Source: Neorhizobium lilium (lineage in GTDB: Bacteria > Pseudomonadota > Alphaproteobacteria > Rhizobiales > Rhizobiaceae). From it: a stretch of 64,000 bases of DNA. The notes beneath the pieces are model-generated. The model was not told where the DNA came from. It ran no database searches and saw only the letters and a list, made by a program, of their open reading frames with translations. A program made the position numbers and the translations under genes. Below are positions 1 through 9,049 of the stretch, piece by piece. Position 1 is the first letter of the stretch; the number at the start of each line of letters is the position of its first letter. Where the stretch lies: contig NZ_SBIP01000002.1 of assembly GCF_004053875.1 (NCBI RefSeq), positions 310,001 to 374,000 of the forward strand, in the 5' to 3' direction.

Positions 1-88
1 TGTTTCCGTGGAGCCCGGACTTTCCTCACCTCACCGCCTTTCGGCATTGGTAAAGCGCGGCTGCCCGGCCGACTGGCAGGGGCTCCAT
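1..88 (-). ncRNA. rnpB: RNase P RNA, 5' part (cut by window edge)
   Basis: Read on the minus strand, positions 27 to 10 give GAGGAAAGTCCGGGCTCC, the near-universal 5' signature of bacterial RNase P RNA (P4/CR-I region). It is preceded by a GC-rich stretch, 5'-CCGGGCAGCCGCG, that fits the P1/P2/P3 part of an alphaproteobacterial type A molecule. The rest, including the CCA-binding loop and 3' strand of P1 and P4, lies outside the window. The exact 5' end is a guess within about 10 bases. No convincing promoter could be placed; a TTGACG sits at the stop codon of the next gene (127-122) but has no good -10 at the right distance. Confidence 0.85.
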
Positions 89-123
89 AACGGAGACGGC
101 CGGTGAAGGCTATAGGGGTGACG

Positions 124-1323
124 TCAAATATAGTCGGCGTGGAAATCGGTCAGAGGCTTGTAGGCATCGTCTACGATTTGGCCATGGAAAATCAGTTCGG
201 CCCCGAGCCGGCCGATTTCGTCCGAACTCTTCGCAGCCGCGCCGCAGCCACCGGTGACGATACCGATTCGGTCATTGCCGCTCATGGCGATCGCAGGATA
301 GCCGGTTGGGGTAAACGAGGTGACGCAAGCGGCCATCGACGAGCGCGACAGATCCAGGCTCGGCATCAACTGCCCCATGACGCGGGTAAGATGGGCCTTC
401 GTGCTTTCACGCCCGCCCGATCGGAACCAGGCCCGAACATCCGCCTCACGCTCAAGCAGCAAATCGTCCGGATCTCCGCCGATCTTCAGGTAAAGCTTTC
501 CGTCCGGATAACGAACCGGCGGAAGCAGATAGATGCCGTCCTCTTCCTCGTTCCATTTCCAGATCAGCGACGGCACCTGCCCCATGCCGTCCACACGAGA
601 TTGATCGAGCTCGAAGAAGGCCACAGTGCGGGCACGAACCTCCAGATCGAGACGAGCGCCCAAAAGGTTCTCGTTGATCGAGAAGCCACCCGCCGCAACC
701 AGCACTCGGTCCGCGCGGTAGCTCTGCCCCTCGGCCGTCGTGACTGTGACTGAGTCGCCATCCTGGCGAACGGACGAGACGGTCTCAGAAATAACGGTCG
801 TGCCGTGCCGCTCCGCCAGCAACGACTGCGCCTGCACCAGCCGTCGCGGGTTGATGTAGCCGGCATTGCGTCCTTCCCACACGCCTTCGCTGGATGCGGG
901 AAAGGCGAAAAAGGGAAACTGTTCCTCAAGCTGGCCGCTCTGCAGCGTTTCCGTCTCGACACCGAGCTTGCCGGCGGCATCAAGGACGTTGCCGACATAT
1001 GATGGTTGACCAGCCCGGCGTTCCGGCCCGGCAATCAGGCAACCGGTTTCATGATAGAAATCGACTCCGCTTTTTGCAGCGATCTGGCCGTAGCGTGCGA
1101 TCGAGCGGTTGGCGAGTCGCGCCCAGACGGGATTGCGGTCGATCGTCCTGGTGATGCGCGCTTCGTCGTAATGGCCTGCAAACACGCCCTCATGGCGGCT
1201 GTAGTCGGCCGCTTCGTCCGGACCGATCAGTGCGACGCCGTCGGTCCATTGGCTCAGGTGGCGGGCTGCCGCGGCACCCATCATGCCCTTGCCGATGATG
1301 ATGTATTTGAACCGCGCCGCCAT
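124..1323 (-). CDS. FAD-dependent oxidoreductase (DAO family)
   Basis: This 399-residue protein belongs to the D-amino-acid oxidase/sarcosine oxidase-like flavoprotein superfamily. The N-terminus carries the dinucleotide fold IIIGKGMMGAAAARHL with G11-x-G13-x-x-G16 for FAD. A second FAD-contact segment, RVLVAAGGFSINENLLG, and a C-terminal GIVTGGCGAAAKSSDEIGR segment that closes the FAD site are also visible. The start is placed at MAARFKY, which puts the Rossmann motif at the usual distance; an upstream TTG would add 15 unlikely residues. It lies downstream of the amidase and J-domain genes in one minus-strand run. Substrate cannot be told; an amine or N-methyl amino acid is typical for the family. 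Confidence 0.8.
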   Translation of the reverse strand: MAARFKYIIIGKGMMGAAAARHLSQWTDGVALIGPDEAADYSRHEGVFAGHYDEARITRTIDRNPVWARLANRSIARYGQIAAKSGVDFYHETGCLIAGPERRAGQPSYVGNVLDAAGKLGVETETLQSGQLEEQFPFFAFPASSEGVWEGRNAGYINPRRLVQAQSLLAERHGTTVISETVSSVRQDGDSVTVTTAEGQSYRADRVLVAAGGFSINENLLGARLDLEVRARTVAFFELDQSRVDGMGQVPSLIWKWNEEEDGIYLLPPVRYPDGKLYLKIGGDPDDLLLEREADVRAWFRSGGRESTKAHLTRVMGQLMPSLDLSRSSMAACVTSFTPTGYPAIAMSGNDRIGIVTGGCGAAAKSSDEIGRLGAELIFHGQIVDDAYKPLTDFHADYI

Positions 1324-1364
1324 GCCGCTACCCGTCGCTCGATGGAAATATGGCTGCACAGACG

Positions 1365-2132
1365 TCAACGCTGGCTGAACTTGGGCAAGGCGCCGAGCAA
1401 CCGGTGCAGGGTGTCTATCGTGGAGAAATCGGCAGCCCCGTCAATAAGGCTCGGGCGAAAATGCCGCTGAAAGGCTTCGACCACGCCTTTCGTTTTTTCA
1501 CAGAACTCGCCTGTGACTTCAATTCCATACCCATAAAGCGCAAGCATGCCCTGAAGCGCTTCCACCGGCTGGCCGTGGTCGCCGTACTGAAAAAACCGGC
1601 CGCCTCTGATTTGCGTCGGCTCAATCCAGTGGCCGACACCGTCAAGGTACAAGTTGTGCCATGGGAAATTCTCACCCGGATCGACTTTACGGACCGGGGC
1701 TACATCAGAATGAGCGAGCACCCTTTCCGGGGCAATGGACCAGCGTTCGCTGCAGTCCCGACACAATTGAGCGACGGCATTGATTTGCGCTTCGGGGAAA
1801 TCCGGCAGCCCGCCAGGATGCCCCGCATTCGCGATCTCAATGCCGATCGAACAGGAATTGATGTCGTCTTCGCCGGCCCAGAAGCTCTTGCCCGCGTGCC
1901 ATGCACGCCGTTCCTCCGGCACGAGTTGCAGCAGGCGGCCGTCTTCATAAACGAAGTAGTGGCTGGAAACCTGGCTTTCCTCATTGCACAACCAAGCAAG
2001 CGCCTGATCGGCGGTTCCCATGCCCGTATAATGCAAGAGGATCAGATCGGGCCTGCGTCCGCCTAACCGATCACCGTGATTGGGAGATGGTATGACCGAC
2101 GCGCCGGCATAATCGGCGGAGAACACAGTCAT
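1365..2132 (-). CDS. N-acetylmuramoyl-L-alanine amidase (Amidase_2 plus peptidoglycan-binding domain)
   Basis: The 255-residue protein resembles the AmiD/AmpD family of zinc amidases that cleave the bond between MurNAc and L-alanine. Visible zinc ligands are H34 (in ILLHYTGMG), H141 and D151 (in LAHSDVAPVRKVDPG), with E99 (SIGIEI) and K149 as catalytic candidates. Residues about 175-250 form a PG_binding_1-like repeat (QPVEALQGMLALYGY). No signal peptide is obvious, which favours a cytoplasmic, AmpD-like recycling role, although the binding domain is more usual in AmiD. Its ATG overlaps the stop of the upstream J-domain gene by 4 bases (ATGA), so the two are probably translationally coupled. 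Confidence 0.88.
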   Translation of the reverse strand: MTVFSADYAGASVIPSPNHGDRLGGRRPDLILLHYTGMGTADQALAWLCNEESQVSSHYFVYEDGRLLQLVPEERRAWHAGKSFWAGEDDINSCSIGIEIANAGHPGGLPDFPEAQINAVAQLCRDCSERWSIAPERVLAHSDVAPVRKVDPGENFPWHNLYLDGVGHWIEPTQIRGGRFFQYGDHGQPVEALQGMLALYGYGIEVTGEFCEKTKGVVEAFQRHFRPSLIDGAADFSTIDTLHRLLGALPKFSQR

Positions 2133-2872
2133 GCAGCGCGGCGCTCTTTCTCGATCGCTTCGTAAGCCGCGTTGAGGGCTGCCATCCGCTCGTTGGCAGC
2201 CGCATGCAGCGTTGCCGGTACACCACGCGCAATCAGCCGATCGGGATGATGCTCCGACACCAGCAGGCGGTAATGCTTGCGAATGCTTCTAAAATCATCC
2301 TCCGGCGAAACGCCCAGCACCAGATAGGGGTCGGAGCCTTCCAGATGCACGTGACGCGCCATGATCCGCCGGAAATGCTGCTCGTCGATCCGGAAAATCT
2401 CGGCAATGCGGCCGAGGAAGACCAGTTCCTTCTCGTGGACCAGCCCATCCGCCTTGGCGATGTGGAACAGCCCGTCGATCACGTTTTCCAGCATGGGGCA
2501 GTTTTCAGCAGCGCCAGAGCCGCAGAGATTGGCGAGCTTTGAGGCATAGGCTTCATACCCTGCCACATCCTGCCGGGCCAGATTGTAGAGCCGTGCGACG
2601 TTGCGGGCTTCCTCGTCCGGGAAATCAAAAATCTGCTGGAATGCTCTTACTTCGGCCTCGCTGACGATCCCGTCGGCCTTTGCCATCTTGGCGGACAGTG
2701 CGATGATCGCAACGGAGAAAGAGACCTGCTTCCGGGTCTCCGGATCTCCCTCGAAAAGGGTGCGGATTGCCTCGACCACACGGCCGAGCGTGTTGCCGGC
2801 CGCATCGCCGATGGCGCCGAGGAGACGTTCCCAGAGAGAAGAGATTTGAAGGCAGGCAAAATCGAATATCAT
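2129..2872 (-). CDS. TerB-like / J-domain protein (DjlA-type co-chaperone)
   Basis: About 247 residues. The middle region (IIALSAKMAKADGIVSEAE and HIAKADGLVHEKE) is a TerB-like alpha-helical tellurite-resistance domain with its typical acidic KADG repeats. The C-terminus is a J domain with the HPD tripeptide (LLVSEHHPDRLIARG) that stimulates Hsp70 ATPase. This is the architecture of DjlA, but the N-terminal membrane anchor of enterobacterial DjlA is not clearly present. The start at MIFDFACLQ is chosen because upstream residues look non-coding; no strong ribosome-binding site decides it. It leads a minus-strand operon with the amidase. Confidence 0.85.
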   Translation of the reverse strand: MIFDFACLQISSLWERLLGAIGDAAGNTLGRVVEAIRTLFEGDPETRKQVSFSVAIIALSAKMAKADGIVSEAEVRAFQQIFDFPDEEARNVARLYNLARQDVAGYEAYASKLANLCGSGAAENCPMLENVIDGLFHIAKADGLVHEKELVFLGRIAEIFRIDEQHFRRIMARHVHLEGSDPYLVLGVSPEDDFRSIRKHYRLLVSEHHPDRLIARGVPATLHAAANERMAALNAAYEAIEKERRAA

Positions 2873-3134
2873 GCCGCAAATGACCAGATTTATGGGTTTT
2901 TTGCAAGGCAGCAAAAGACCGCCTGGGATTAAACTATGTTCATGTTTTTGGAACAATCCGCGCTGCCCGATGTGCGTAAAGGGGATGATCGAAACTCACC
3001 TGCCGCAAGCGCTGGGCGGGGCAGCACGGTTAAGGCCGGCTTTTTCTTCAGAATTTCACTTTACAGCCGTCCGCCCGTGACGCATCCATGGCCGGATTTG
3101 AACGCGACGCGATGATGCGCATCAAGGAGGATCG

Positions 3135-4346
3135 ATGGCCAAACAGAAAGTAGCAATGCTGACTGCGGGGGGCCTCGCGCCCTGTCTGTCGTCGGCCGTT
3201 GGCGGCTTGATCGAGCGTTACACGGATATCGCACCGGAAGCAGAGATCATCGCTTATCGTTCGGGCTATCAGGGTGTGCTTCTGGGTGACCGGATCGAGA
3301 TCACGCCGCAGATGCGCGAAAAGGCACACCTGCTTCATCGGTTCGGGGGTTCCCCCATCGGCAACAGCCGCGTGAAACTCACCAATGCCGCCGACTGCGT
3401 CAAGCGCGGGCTGGTGAAGGAAGGCGAGAACCCGCTGCGCGTAGCGGCCGAGCGGCTGGCGGCCGATGGCATCACCATCCTTCATACGATCGGCGGTGAT
3501 GACACCAACATCACGGCCGCCGACCTCGCCGCCTATCTTGGTGGCAACGGCTACGACCTGACCGTCGTCGGCCTGCCGAAGACGGTGGACAATGACGTGG
3601 TGCCTATCCGCCAGTCGCTGGGTGCCTGGACGGCAGCCGAAGTCGGGGCGCAGTTCTTCGACAACGTCTCCAACGAACAAACCGCAGCGCCTCGATCGCT
3701 GGTGGTTCACGAAGTCATGGGGCGCCACTGCGGCTGGCTGACCGCAGCAACGGCGCGCGCCTATCTACAGAAGACGCGAGCGCATGAATACATCGACGGC
3801 ATGATGATGAATGCCGAGCTGAAAAGCATCGACGCTATCTATCTGCCGGAAATGGCCTTTGACCTGGACAAGGAAGCGGAGCGCCTGAAGAAGGTGATGG
3901 AGCGGCGTGGATCGGTGACGCTCTTCGTCTCGGAAGGAGCATGCCTCGACGCCATCGTCGCGGAACGCGAAGCCGCCGGTGAATCAGTGAAGCGCGACGC
4001 CTTCGGCCATGTGAAGCTCGACACGATCAATGTCGGCAACTGGTTCCAGAAGCAGTTCGCCGCACTTCTTGGCGCGGAACGGTCCATGGTGCAGAAGTCG
4101 GGCTATTTCGCTCGCTCCGCAGCTGCCAATGGCGACGATCTTCGGCTTATCCAGAGCATGGTGGATCTTGCCGTGGAGAGCGCGCTTAACAAGGTTTCGG
4201 GCGTGACCGGGCATGACGAAGGCCAGAACGGCAAGCTGCGCACGATCGAATTTCCTCGAATAAAAGGTGGAAAACATTTCGATCTGACAGCAAGATGGTT
4301 CACCGATGTGATGGACGTCATCGAGCAGCCTTTCCGGGCCGCCTGA
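3135..4346 (+). CDS. pfp: Pyrophosphate-dependent 6-phosphofructokinase
   Basis: The 403-residue enzyme phosphorylates fructose 6-phosphate with PPi as donor, a reversible cytosolic step. The diagnostic GGDDT motif at residues 120-124 (ATP enzymes have GGDGS) and PKTVDND at 148-154 mark PPi specificity, with the substrate-binding segments GGSPIGNSRVK and MGRHCGWL. A perfect ribosome-binding site, AAGGAGG, lies six bases before the ATG. It is a single gene; the next gene follows after 43 bases and may be co-transcribed. Rhizobia usually lack ATP-dependent Pfk and use the Entner-Doudoroff route, so a PPi enzyme would be important for gluconeogenesis or a reversible glycolytic step (inference). 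Confidence 0.93.
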   Translation: MAKQKVAMLTAGGLAPCLSSAVGGLIERYTDIAPEAEIIAYRSGYQGVLLGDRIEITPQMREKAHLLHRFGGSPIGNSRVKLTNAADCVKRGLVKEGENPLRVAAERLAADGITILHTIGGDDTNITAADLAAYLGGNGYDLTVVGLPKTVDNDVVPIRQSLGAWTAAEVGAQFFDNVSNEQTAAPRSLVVHEVMGRHCGWLTAATARAYLQKTRAHEYIDGMMMNAELKSIDAIYLPEMAFDLDKEAERLKKVMERRGSVTLFVSEGACLDAIVAEREAAGESVKRDAFGHVKLDTINVGNWFQKQFAALLGAERSMVQKSGYFARSAAANGDDLRLIQSMVDLAVESALNKVSGVTGHDEGQNGKLRTIEFPRIKGGKHFDLTARWFTDVMDVIEQPFRAA

Positions 4347-4389
4347 TGCGTGGAATGGCGGGCGCCTGGCGGCGTCCGGGAGGACTGGA

Positions 4390-5025
4390 ATGACGACCTA
4401 TGGCTTGCTCGCCTTCGCTCTGATGGCGGTGTTCTTGATCCTCGTTCCAAGCCCGCTTTTCCGCCTGACGGCGAACTTTGCCCTACAGCGGGGCCACCGC
4501 GCCGCGCTTGCAACCATTCCCGGCGTTATCACCGGGCTCTGTCTCGCGACAGCTCTGGCGGCAATACCCGTATTGCTTATTGCCCGCTACTGGCCGGGCG
4601 GGATAGGCATGATCGCCTTTATTGGGCCATGGTACGTCATGGCCTATGTAGTATTTTCCTATCTGGACCCCAGCCGCAGGCGGCCGATGGCCGACAACGA
4701 CAATCTTCCGGAGCAGCAAAATATCCGGATGATCGGCCACATCGTCAAACAGGCGGTGCTGACGCCACGCTATGTGCTGGCCCTCTTCGCCGTTCTTATC
4801 CAGGTGTGGGACGCCACGCTCCCATCTCTTCCGCAATTCCTCGCGACCGAGTTGGTCTGTGCCGCAATAATGGCCGCGGCTGCGACTATTCAGACCCTTC
4901 TTCCCCGCCGTCTCCTGAACCGCAAGCGCCTGGCAATCCCGGCTAAAACAGCTTCGAACAAGGCACAGACGGTATTCATCGCACGGCGCGCAGTGACGGC
5001 CGGTTATCGCCGGATCGCAGCCTGA
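4390..5025 (+). CDS. LysE/RhtB-like membrane protein
   Basis: A 211-residue hydrophobic protein with about five predicted membrane segments: LLAFALMAVFLILVPSPLF, ATIPGVITGLCLATALAAIP, GMIAFIGPWYVMAYVVFSY, VLALFAVLIQ and LVCAAIMAAAATIQ. The first segment carries the Pro-Ser-Pro seen near the start of LysE-type amino-acid exporters, and the TPRYVLALFAV segment also resembles that family. The spacing is unusual and the C-terminal tail is strongly basic, so the assignment is tentative. Ribosome-binding site GGGAGG, eight bases before the ATG. It follows pfp closely; no functional link is evident. Confidence 0.6.
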   Translation: MTTYGLLAFALMAVFLILVPSPLFRLTANFALQRGHRAALATIPGVITGLCLATALAAIPVLLIARYWPGGIGMIAFIGPWYVMAYVVFSYLDPSRRRPMADNDNLPEQQNIRMIGHIVKQAVLTPRYVLALFAVLIQVWDATLPSLPQFLATELVCAAIMAAAATIQTLLPRRLLNRKRLAIPAKTASNKAQTVFIARRAVTAGYRRIAA

Positions 5026-5124
5026 GGGATGGCGTCTTGCCGGATGCCGCCATATACGTTAATGAATTCCACCTTTCGGTGCATTTCGGGCGGTTGTGGT
5101 AACTATTTTCATGAGAGCAACCTA

Positions 5125-6264
5125 ATGGCGGTAATCGGATCCATCGGCCGTAGAACGGCTGTGGCTTTTGCGATGTCTTCGGCTCTCGCTGGATGTTCCA
5201 GCGTCGATCATGAACCGAAGGTGGCGTCCGCCCAGAAACCCGCTACAGGTGCAGTATCCGCACAGACAAGCTCAGCCGATGGTCAACTCGTCATTCAATA
5301 CAGTTCTACGCTACCGGTAACGCAGGAGGCCGGAACGAAAGTTGTCGCGACTTCTTTGCCTGCTCCCGGCATGCAGCCGACTGTGGAACTTGCCAAGACA
5401 AGCCGCATATCCGTCCCGGTTCCGCAGGCCGCCGAGATCGAGCCCGTTCAGACCTTGGCCATGGCGTCCCCCACCATGCCGGCGGTCGTCGCCGTCAAAC
5501 CGCAGCCGATCGACGCAGCCGTTCCTGCATCTGCTCAGGCACTGACGCGAGCCCAGACTGCAGCTGCTGTTCAGGCCGCTTTTTTCCCGCCGGCGCCAGC
5601 TGCTCCCGGACCGGAATTGTTGGTTGCTTCGGCCATTCCAAAATCCAGCCGCCTCGTGTCGCCGGCAATCGCGCCAGCGGTTGCCGCAGGACAGATTTCT
5701 CCGGCCGCCGCAGAGGCGATCGCTCTTGATGAAAAGCAGCTGACGCCGGACATGGTGGCGCTGCAATCGGTCGTGCCAATCCCACGGCCGGACATCAGCA
5801 CCCTTGCCTATGCCGCCCAACCGAAGGCAGTCGCGGCAATCTCGGCGATCGACCGCGGAATGGAATTCCCGCCGGCGCCGGGCGAACCTGTTCCTTCGAC
5901 AGCGTCGGGAGCGACACCGGAACTGATCAGGCTGATCAAGCGCTATGCGGGTTTGTATGGCGTGCCGGAATCGCTGGTGCACCGGGTCGTGCACCGAGAA
6001 AGTAAATATGATCCCAAGGCCTATCACAAGAACGGTTATTGGGGCCTGATGCAGATCAAGTACGCCACGGCCAAATCCATGGGCTACCAGGGCGCGCCCG
6101 AGGGACTTCTCGACGCAGAGACCAACCTCAAATACGCGATCAAATATCTTCGCGGCGCCTGGCTCGTTGCCGATAACCAGAACGACAACGCTATCAAACT
6201 TTATGCGCGCGGCTATTACAACGACGCCAAGCGCAAGGACATGCTTCAGGTCCTCGAAAAGTAG
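5125..6264 (+). CDS. SLT-domain lytic transglycosylase lipoprotein
   Basis: A 379-residue exported protein. The start at 5125 gives a clean lipoprotein signal, with lipobox ALAGC at C24 followed by SS. A long Ala/Pro-rich, low-complexity linker of about 230 residues separates the anchor from a C-terminal transglycosylase domain (about residues 265-379). There the catalytic Glu lies in VVHRESKYDP, followed by GYWGLMQIKYATAKSMGY, the signature of family 1 lytic transglycosylases that cleave peptidoglycan to anhydromuropeptides. A frame-extended start at 5029 would bury the signal peptide, so it is rejected. The gene converges on the serine hydrolase with only six bases between stops. Confidence 0.87.
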   Translation: MAVIGSIGRRTAVAFAMSSALAGCSSVDHEPKVASAQKPATGAVSAQTSSADGQLVIQYSSTLPVTQEAGTKVVATSLPAPGMQPTVELAKTSRISVPVPQAAEIEPVQTLAMASPTMPAVVAVKPQPIDAAVPASAQALTRAQTAAAVQAAFFPPAPAAPGPELLVASAIPKSSRLVSPAIAPAVAAGQISPAAAEAIALDEKQLTPDMVALQSVVPIPRPDISTLAYAAQPKAVAAISAIDRGMEFPPAPGEPVPSTASGATPELIRLIKRYAGLYGVPESLVHRVVHRESKYDPKAYHKNGYWGLMQIKYATAKSMGYQGAPEGLLDAETNLKYAIKYLRGAWLVADNQNDNAIKLYARGYYNDAKRKDMLQVLEK

Positions 6265-6270
6265 TCACCG

Positions 6271-7620
6271 CTACCGTTTAGCCGCTTTCGCGACGGCGGC
6301 AATCAGCGGGCTGGGATCGTAGTGGTTCCAGGAAGGCGTCAGGCCCATCCTTACCACCACGAGATTGAGCGCCGGATTTATGGCGATCGTCTGCCCGTCA
6401 TGTCCTTGCATCAGGAACGTGCCGGTCGGCATGAGCCGATTGCCGGGGGCTGGCAGCCAGGTCTGCATTCTCGAATAGCGACCGCCGGAATGGGCGTTCG
6501 GCACCTGCATCATCGCGACGAACCCTTCCGGCAGAAGGCGGCTTCCCTGCCAGATTCCGTCCTGTGCCAACAGCAGCGCGAACCGCGCCCAGTCCCGCGC
6601 TGTCGCATAGAGATAGGAGCTGCCGGCGAATGTGCCGACGGCATCTGCTTCCAGAACGGCACTTTGCATGCCGAGGGGTTGGAACAGCGCGTGCGCCGGA
6701 TAAGCCTCGGCTGCCCCTTGATCGCCGAACCGGTTCATCCAGATGCGCGCCAAAAGCACTGCCGTGCCGGAGGAATAACTGAAGCGCGTGCCGGGCTCTG
6801 CCTCCAATGGGCTGGAAGCGGCAAAACCTGCCGAATCGTCTTCCAGATAAAGCATACGCGTTACATCGGCGACCGTGCCATAGTCCTCGTTGAAAGCGAG
6901 CCCGCTTTCCATCGCGAGCAGGTTCGCAAGCGTAATATCCCGCCGCGCATCACCATGCCATTCGGGCAGAAGATCGCGGTCACCCAGCGACACCTTATTT
7001 TCGGCGAGAAGCCGGCCGAGGATGGCGGCGTTCACCGTCTTGGTCATGGACCATCCCAGCAGCGGCACGTCCTTGGAGAAACCAGAGCCGTAAGCCTCTC
7101 CAACGATGCGGCCATTCTTGACGATCACCACGGCGCGCATCCCCTCCCCGGTAAGTGCAGTATCTGAAAGAACAGTCGCAACCGCTTGATCGGACTCCGC
7201 TTCTTCTCCGTCCGGCCAAAGAGCAGAAGGACCAGCGGCCGGCTGCGGCCTGCGATCGGCAATTGCTTTCAACAGCCTGTCAGGCGTGTTTGTCACCGCG
7301 CAGCCATGCCCTTCGCGATAAACGGCATCATTACCGGCCAGAAACCCCAGCAGGGCGGCATGAACATGCGCGGTCTCTCGATCGACGCTGACGCGCATCA
7401 GCCGCAGCAGCGGATTGCCGGGCGCCTGCACATCTATCGCAAGCACCTCGTCGGCATCACGCCCTGCGATGAAGACATTGGAGCAGACAATCTTGGCCGC
7501 ATAGCCGCTTCCGACCCGTAGCAGCTCAGGTGGCCGGAAGAAGAGCCAGGCGCCCCCACCCACGATCAGCGCCAGCAGAACAACACAAACGAGTTTCAGG
7601 CTTCGTATTGCCCACCGCAT
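6271..7620 (-). CDS. Serine hydrolase, beta-lactamase/penicillin-binding-protein-like (class C fold)
   Basis: About 449 residues. It begins with an N-terminal membrane anchor (LKLVCVVLLALIVGGGAWLFF), so it is probably membrane-attached and periplasmic. The SxxK motif is in LLGWSMTKTVNAA, the YxN/S-type motif in FSYSSGTAV, and a C-terminal GHDGQ fits the HxG/KTG position. These are typical of the broad beta-lactamase-related serine hydrolase family (EstB, 6-aminohexanoate dimer hydrolase, DD-peptidases), not a dedicated resistance enzyme. The start at 7620 is supported by GGAGGAGG immediately upstream; the open frame runs a further 88 residues with no coding character. Confidence 0.83.
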   Translation of the reverse strand: MRWAIRSLKLVCVVLLALIVGGGAWLFFRPPELLRVGSGYAAKIVCSNVFIAGRDADEVLAIDVQAPGNPLLRLMRVSVDRETAHVHAALLGFLAGNDAVYREGHGCAVTNTPDRLLKAIADRRPQPAAGPSALWPDGEEAESDQAVATVLSDTALTGEGMRAVVIVKNGRIVGEAYGSGFSKDVPLLGWSMTKTVNAAILGRLLAENKVSLGDRDLLPEWHGDARRDITLANLLAMESGLAFNEDYGTVADVTRMLYLEDDSAGFAASSPLEAEPGTRFSYSSGTAVLLARIWMNRFGDQGAAEAYPAHALFQPLGMQSAVLEADAVGTFAGSSYLYATARDWARFALLLAQDGIWQGSRLLPEGFVAMMQVPNAHSGGRYSRMQTWLPAPGNRLMPTGTFLMQGHDGQTIAINPALNLVVVRMGLTPSWNHYDPSPLIAAVAKAAKR

Positions 7621-7730
7621 CCACGCCTCCTCCAAAACAATGCCATGGAAGCATGGTTCGCGCCTCATGTGATAGAGTAAAACCGTCCAGTAGTCCTGTT
7701 CCTGCACCTCATCCCCACGTCTAGGCGCAG

Positions 7731-7748
7731 GCGTCATCTGCTTGTTGC
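7731..7748 (+). promoter_or_regulatory. Possible degenerate Pho box upstream of btaA
   Basis: GCGTCAT-CTGC-TTGTTGC resembles two direct CTGTCAT-like repeats separated by four bases, the PhoB-binding format, but only 5 of 7 and 3 of 7 bases match. In Sinorhizobium the betaine-lipid genes are known to be induced by phosphate limitation through PhoB. That knowledge, not the sequence alone, is why it is listed. Confidence 0.25.
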
Positions 7749-7797
7749 ATGAGGGCGTTAGATCCGGCGAAACCCAAGAACGCAAGGGGATTCGGTC

Positions 7798-9045
7798 ATG
7801 GCTGACATTGCACAGGAAGCCGGCTTTCGGAAAAACCACAAGCTGAGGGACGCGCTCCTCCAGCACAAGGCTCTGTCGGCCCAAGGCTTCTCCGAGCGGC
7901 TCTTCGGCCTGCTGTTCTCCGGCCTCGTCTACCCGCAGATCTGGGAGGATCCGGACGTCGACATGGCGGCTATGGGAAACATCGAAGGCCTCTCCATCGT
8001 CACCATCGCCTCAGGCGGCTGCAACATGCTCGCCTATCTCTCCCGCTCGCCGAAGCGGATAGACGTTGTCGATCTCAACCCGCACCATGTTGCGCTCAAT
8101 CGCCTCAAGCTCGCTGCCTTCCGGCACCTCCCAAGCCACAGCGATGTCGTTCGCAAGTTCGGCATGGCGGGAGTGCCTTCCAATAGTAAAAGCTTCGACC
8201 TGTTCGTGGCGCCGAACCTAGACCCCGTTACCCGCAGCTACTGGCAGAAGCGGTCGCTGCTTGGCCGGCGCCGAATCGGAACCTTCGACCGCAACATCTA
8301 CCGGACCGGGCTCCTTGGGCGCTTCATCGGCACCGGCCACCTGATCGCTCGGCTCCACGGCGTCGACCTGACGGAGTTCACCAAAGCAGCATCCATCCGC
8401 GAGCAGCGCCAGTTTTTCGACAGCCAGATCGCGCCGCTTTTCGACAAGCCGCTGATCCGTTGGATCACCAGCCGCAAGAGCTCGCTCTTCGGCCTCGGCA
8501 TTCCGCCGCAGCAATATGACGAACTGGCAAGCCTTGCGGGCGATGGTTCGATTGCACCGGTCCTGCGCCAGCGGCTTGAAAAGCTCGCCTGTCACTTCTC
8601 TCTGCGCGAAAATTATTTCGCCTGGCAGGCTTTTGCCCGCCGCTACCCGACCGCGAACGAAGGCAATCTCCCCACCTATCTAAAGGCGGAGAATTACGCT
8701 GCAATCCGCGCCAATGCCGACCGCGTGACTGTTCATCATGCGAGCTTTACCGAAATCCTGCGGCAGAAGCCGGCAGGCTCTGTCGATCGCTACGTGCTCC
8801 TCGATGCGCAGGACTGGATGACGGACGAGCAGCTTGATGGCCTCTGGTCCGAAATCACCCGGACGGCTGCGACCGGCGCCAGGGTCATCTTCCGTACCGC
8901 TGCGGAAAAAAGCGTGCTGGACGGCAGGCTGTCCCAGAGCCTCCTCGACCAGTGGACCTATCTCGATGATCGCTCGAAGGAACTGACGCTGCAGGATCGG
9001 TCCGCCATCTATGGCGGCTTCCACATCTATGCCAGGAAGGACTGA
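7798..9045 (+). CDS. btaA: S-adenosylmethionine:diacylglycerol 3-amino-3-carboxypropyltransferase
   Basis: The 415-residue protein belongs to the DUF3419 family. BtaA transfers the 3-amino-3-carboxypropyl group of SAM to diacylglycerol, giving diacylglycerylhomoserine, the first step of the phosphorus-free betaine lipid DGTS at the membrane. Family features visible are the N-terminal LVYPQIWEDPDVDM, the SAM-site-like TIASGGCNMLAYLSRSP followed by the acidic VVDLNPHH, and the C-terminal LLDAQDWM. The btaB gene follows directly, with its GTG five bases after the btaA stop, forming a two-gene operon. DGTS replaces phosphatidylcholine when phosphate is scarce. Confidence 0.92.
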   Translation: MADIAQEAGFRKNHKLRDALLQHKALSAQGFSERLFGLLFSGLVYPQIWEDPDVDMAAMGNIEGLSIVTIASGGCNMLAYLSRSPKRIDVVDLNPHHVALNRLKLAAFRHLPSHSDVVRKFGMAGVPSNSKSFDLFVAPNLDPVTRSYWQKRSLLGRRRIGTFDRNIYRTGLLGRFIGTGHLIARLHGVDLTEFTKAASIREQRQFFDSQIAPLFDKPLIRWITSRKSSLFGLGIPPQQYDELASLAGDGSIAPVLRQRLEKLACHFSLRENYFAWQAFARRYPTANEGNLPTYLKAENYAAIRANADRVTVHHASFTEILRQKPAGSVDRYVLLDAQDWMTDEQLDGLWSEITRTAATGARVIFRTAAEKSVLDGRLSQSLLDQWTYLDDRSKELTLQDRSAIYGGFHIYARKD

Positions 9046-9049
9046 CGCC

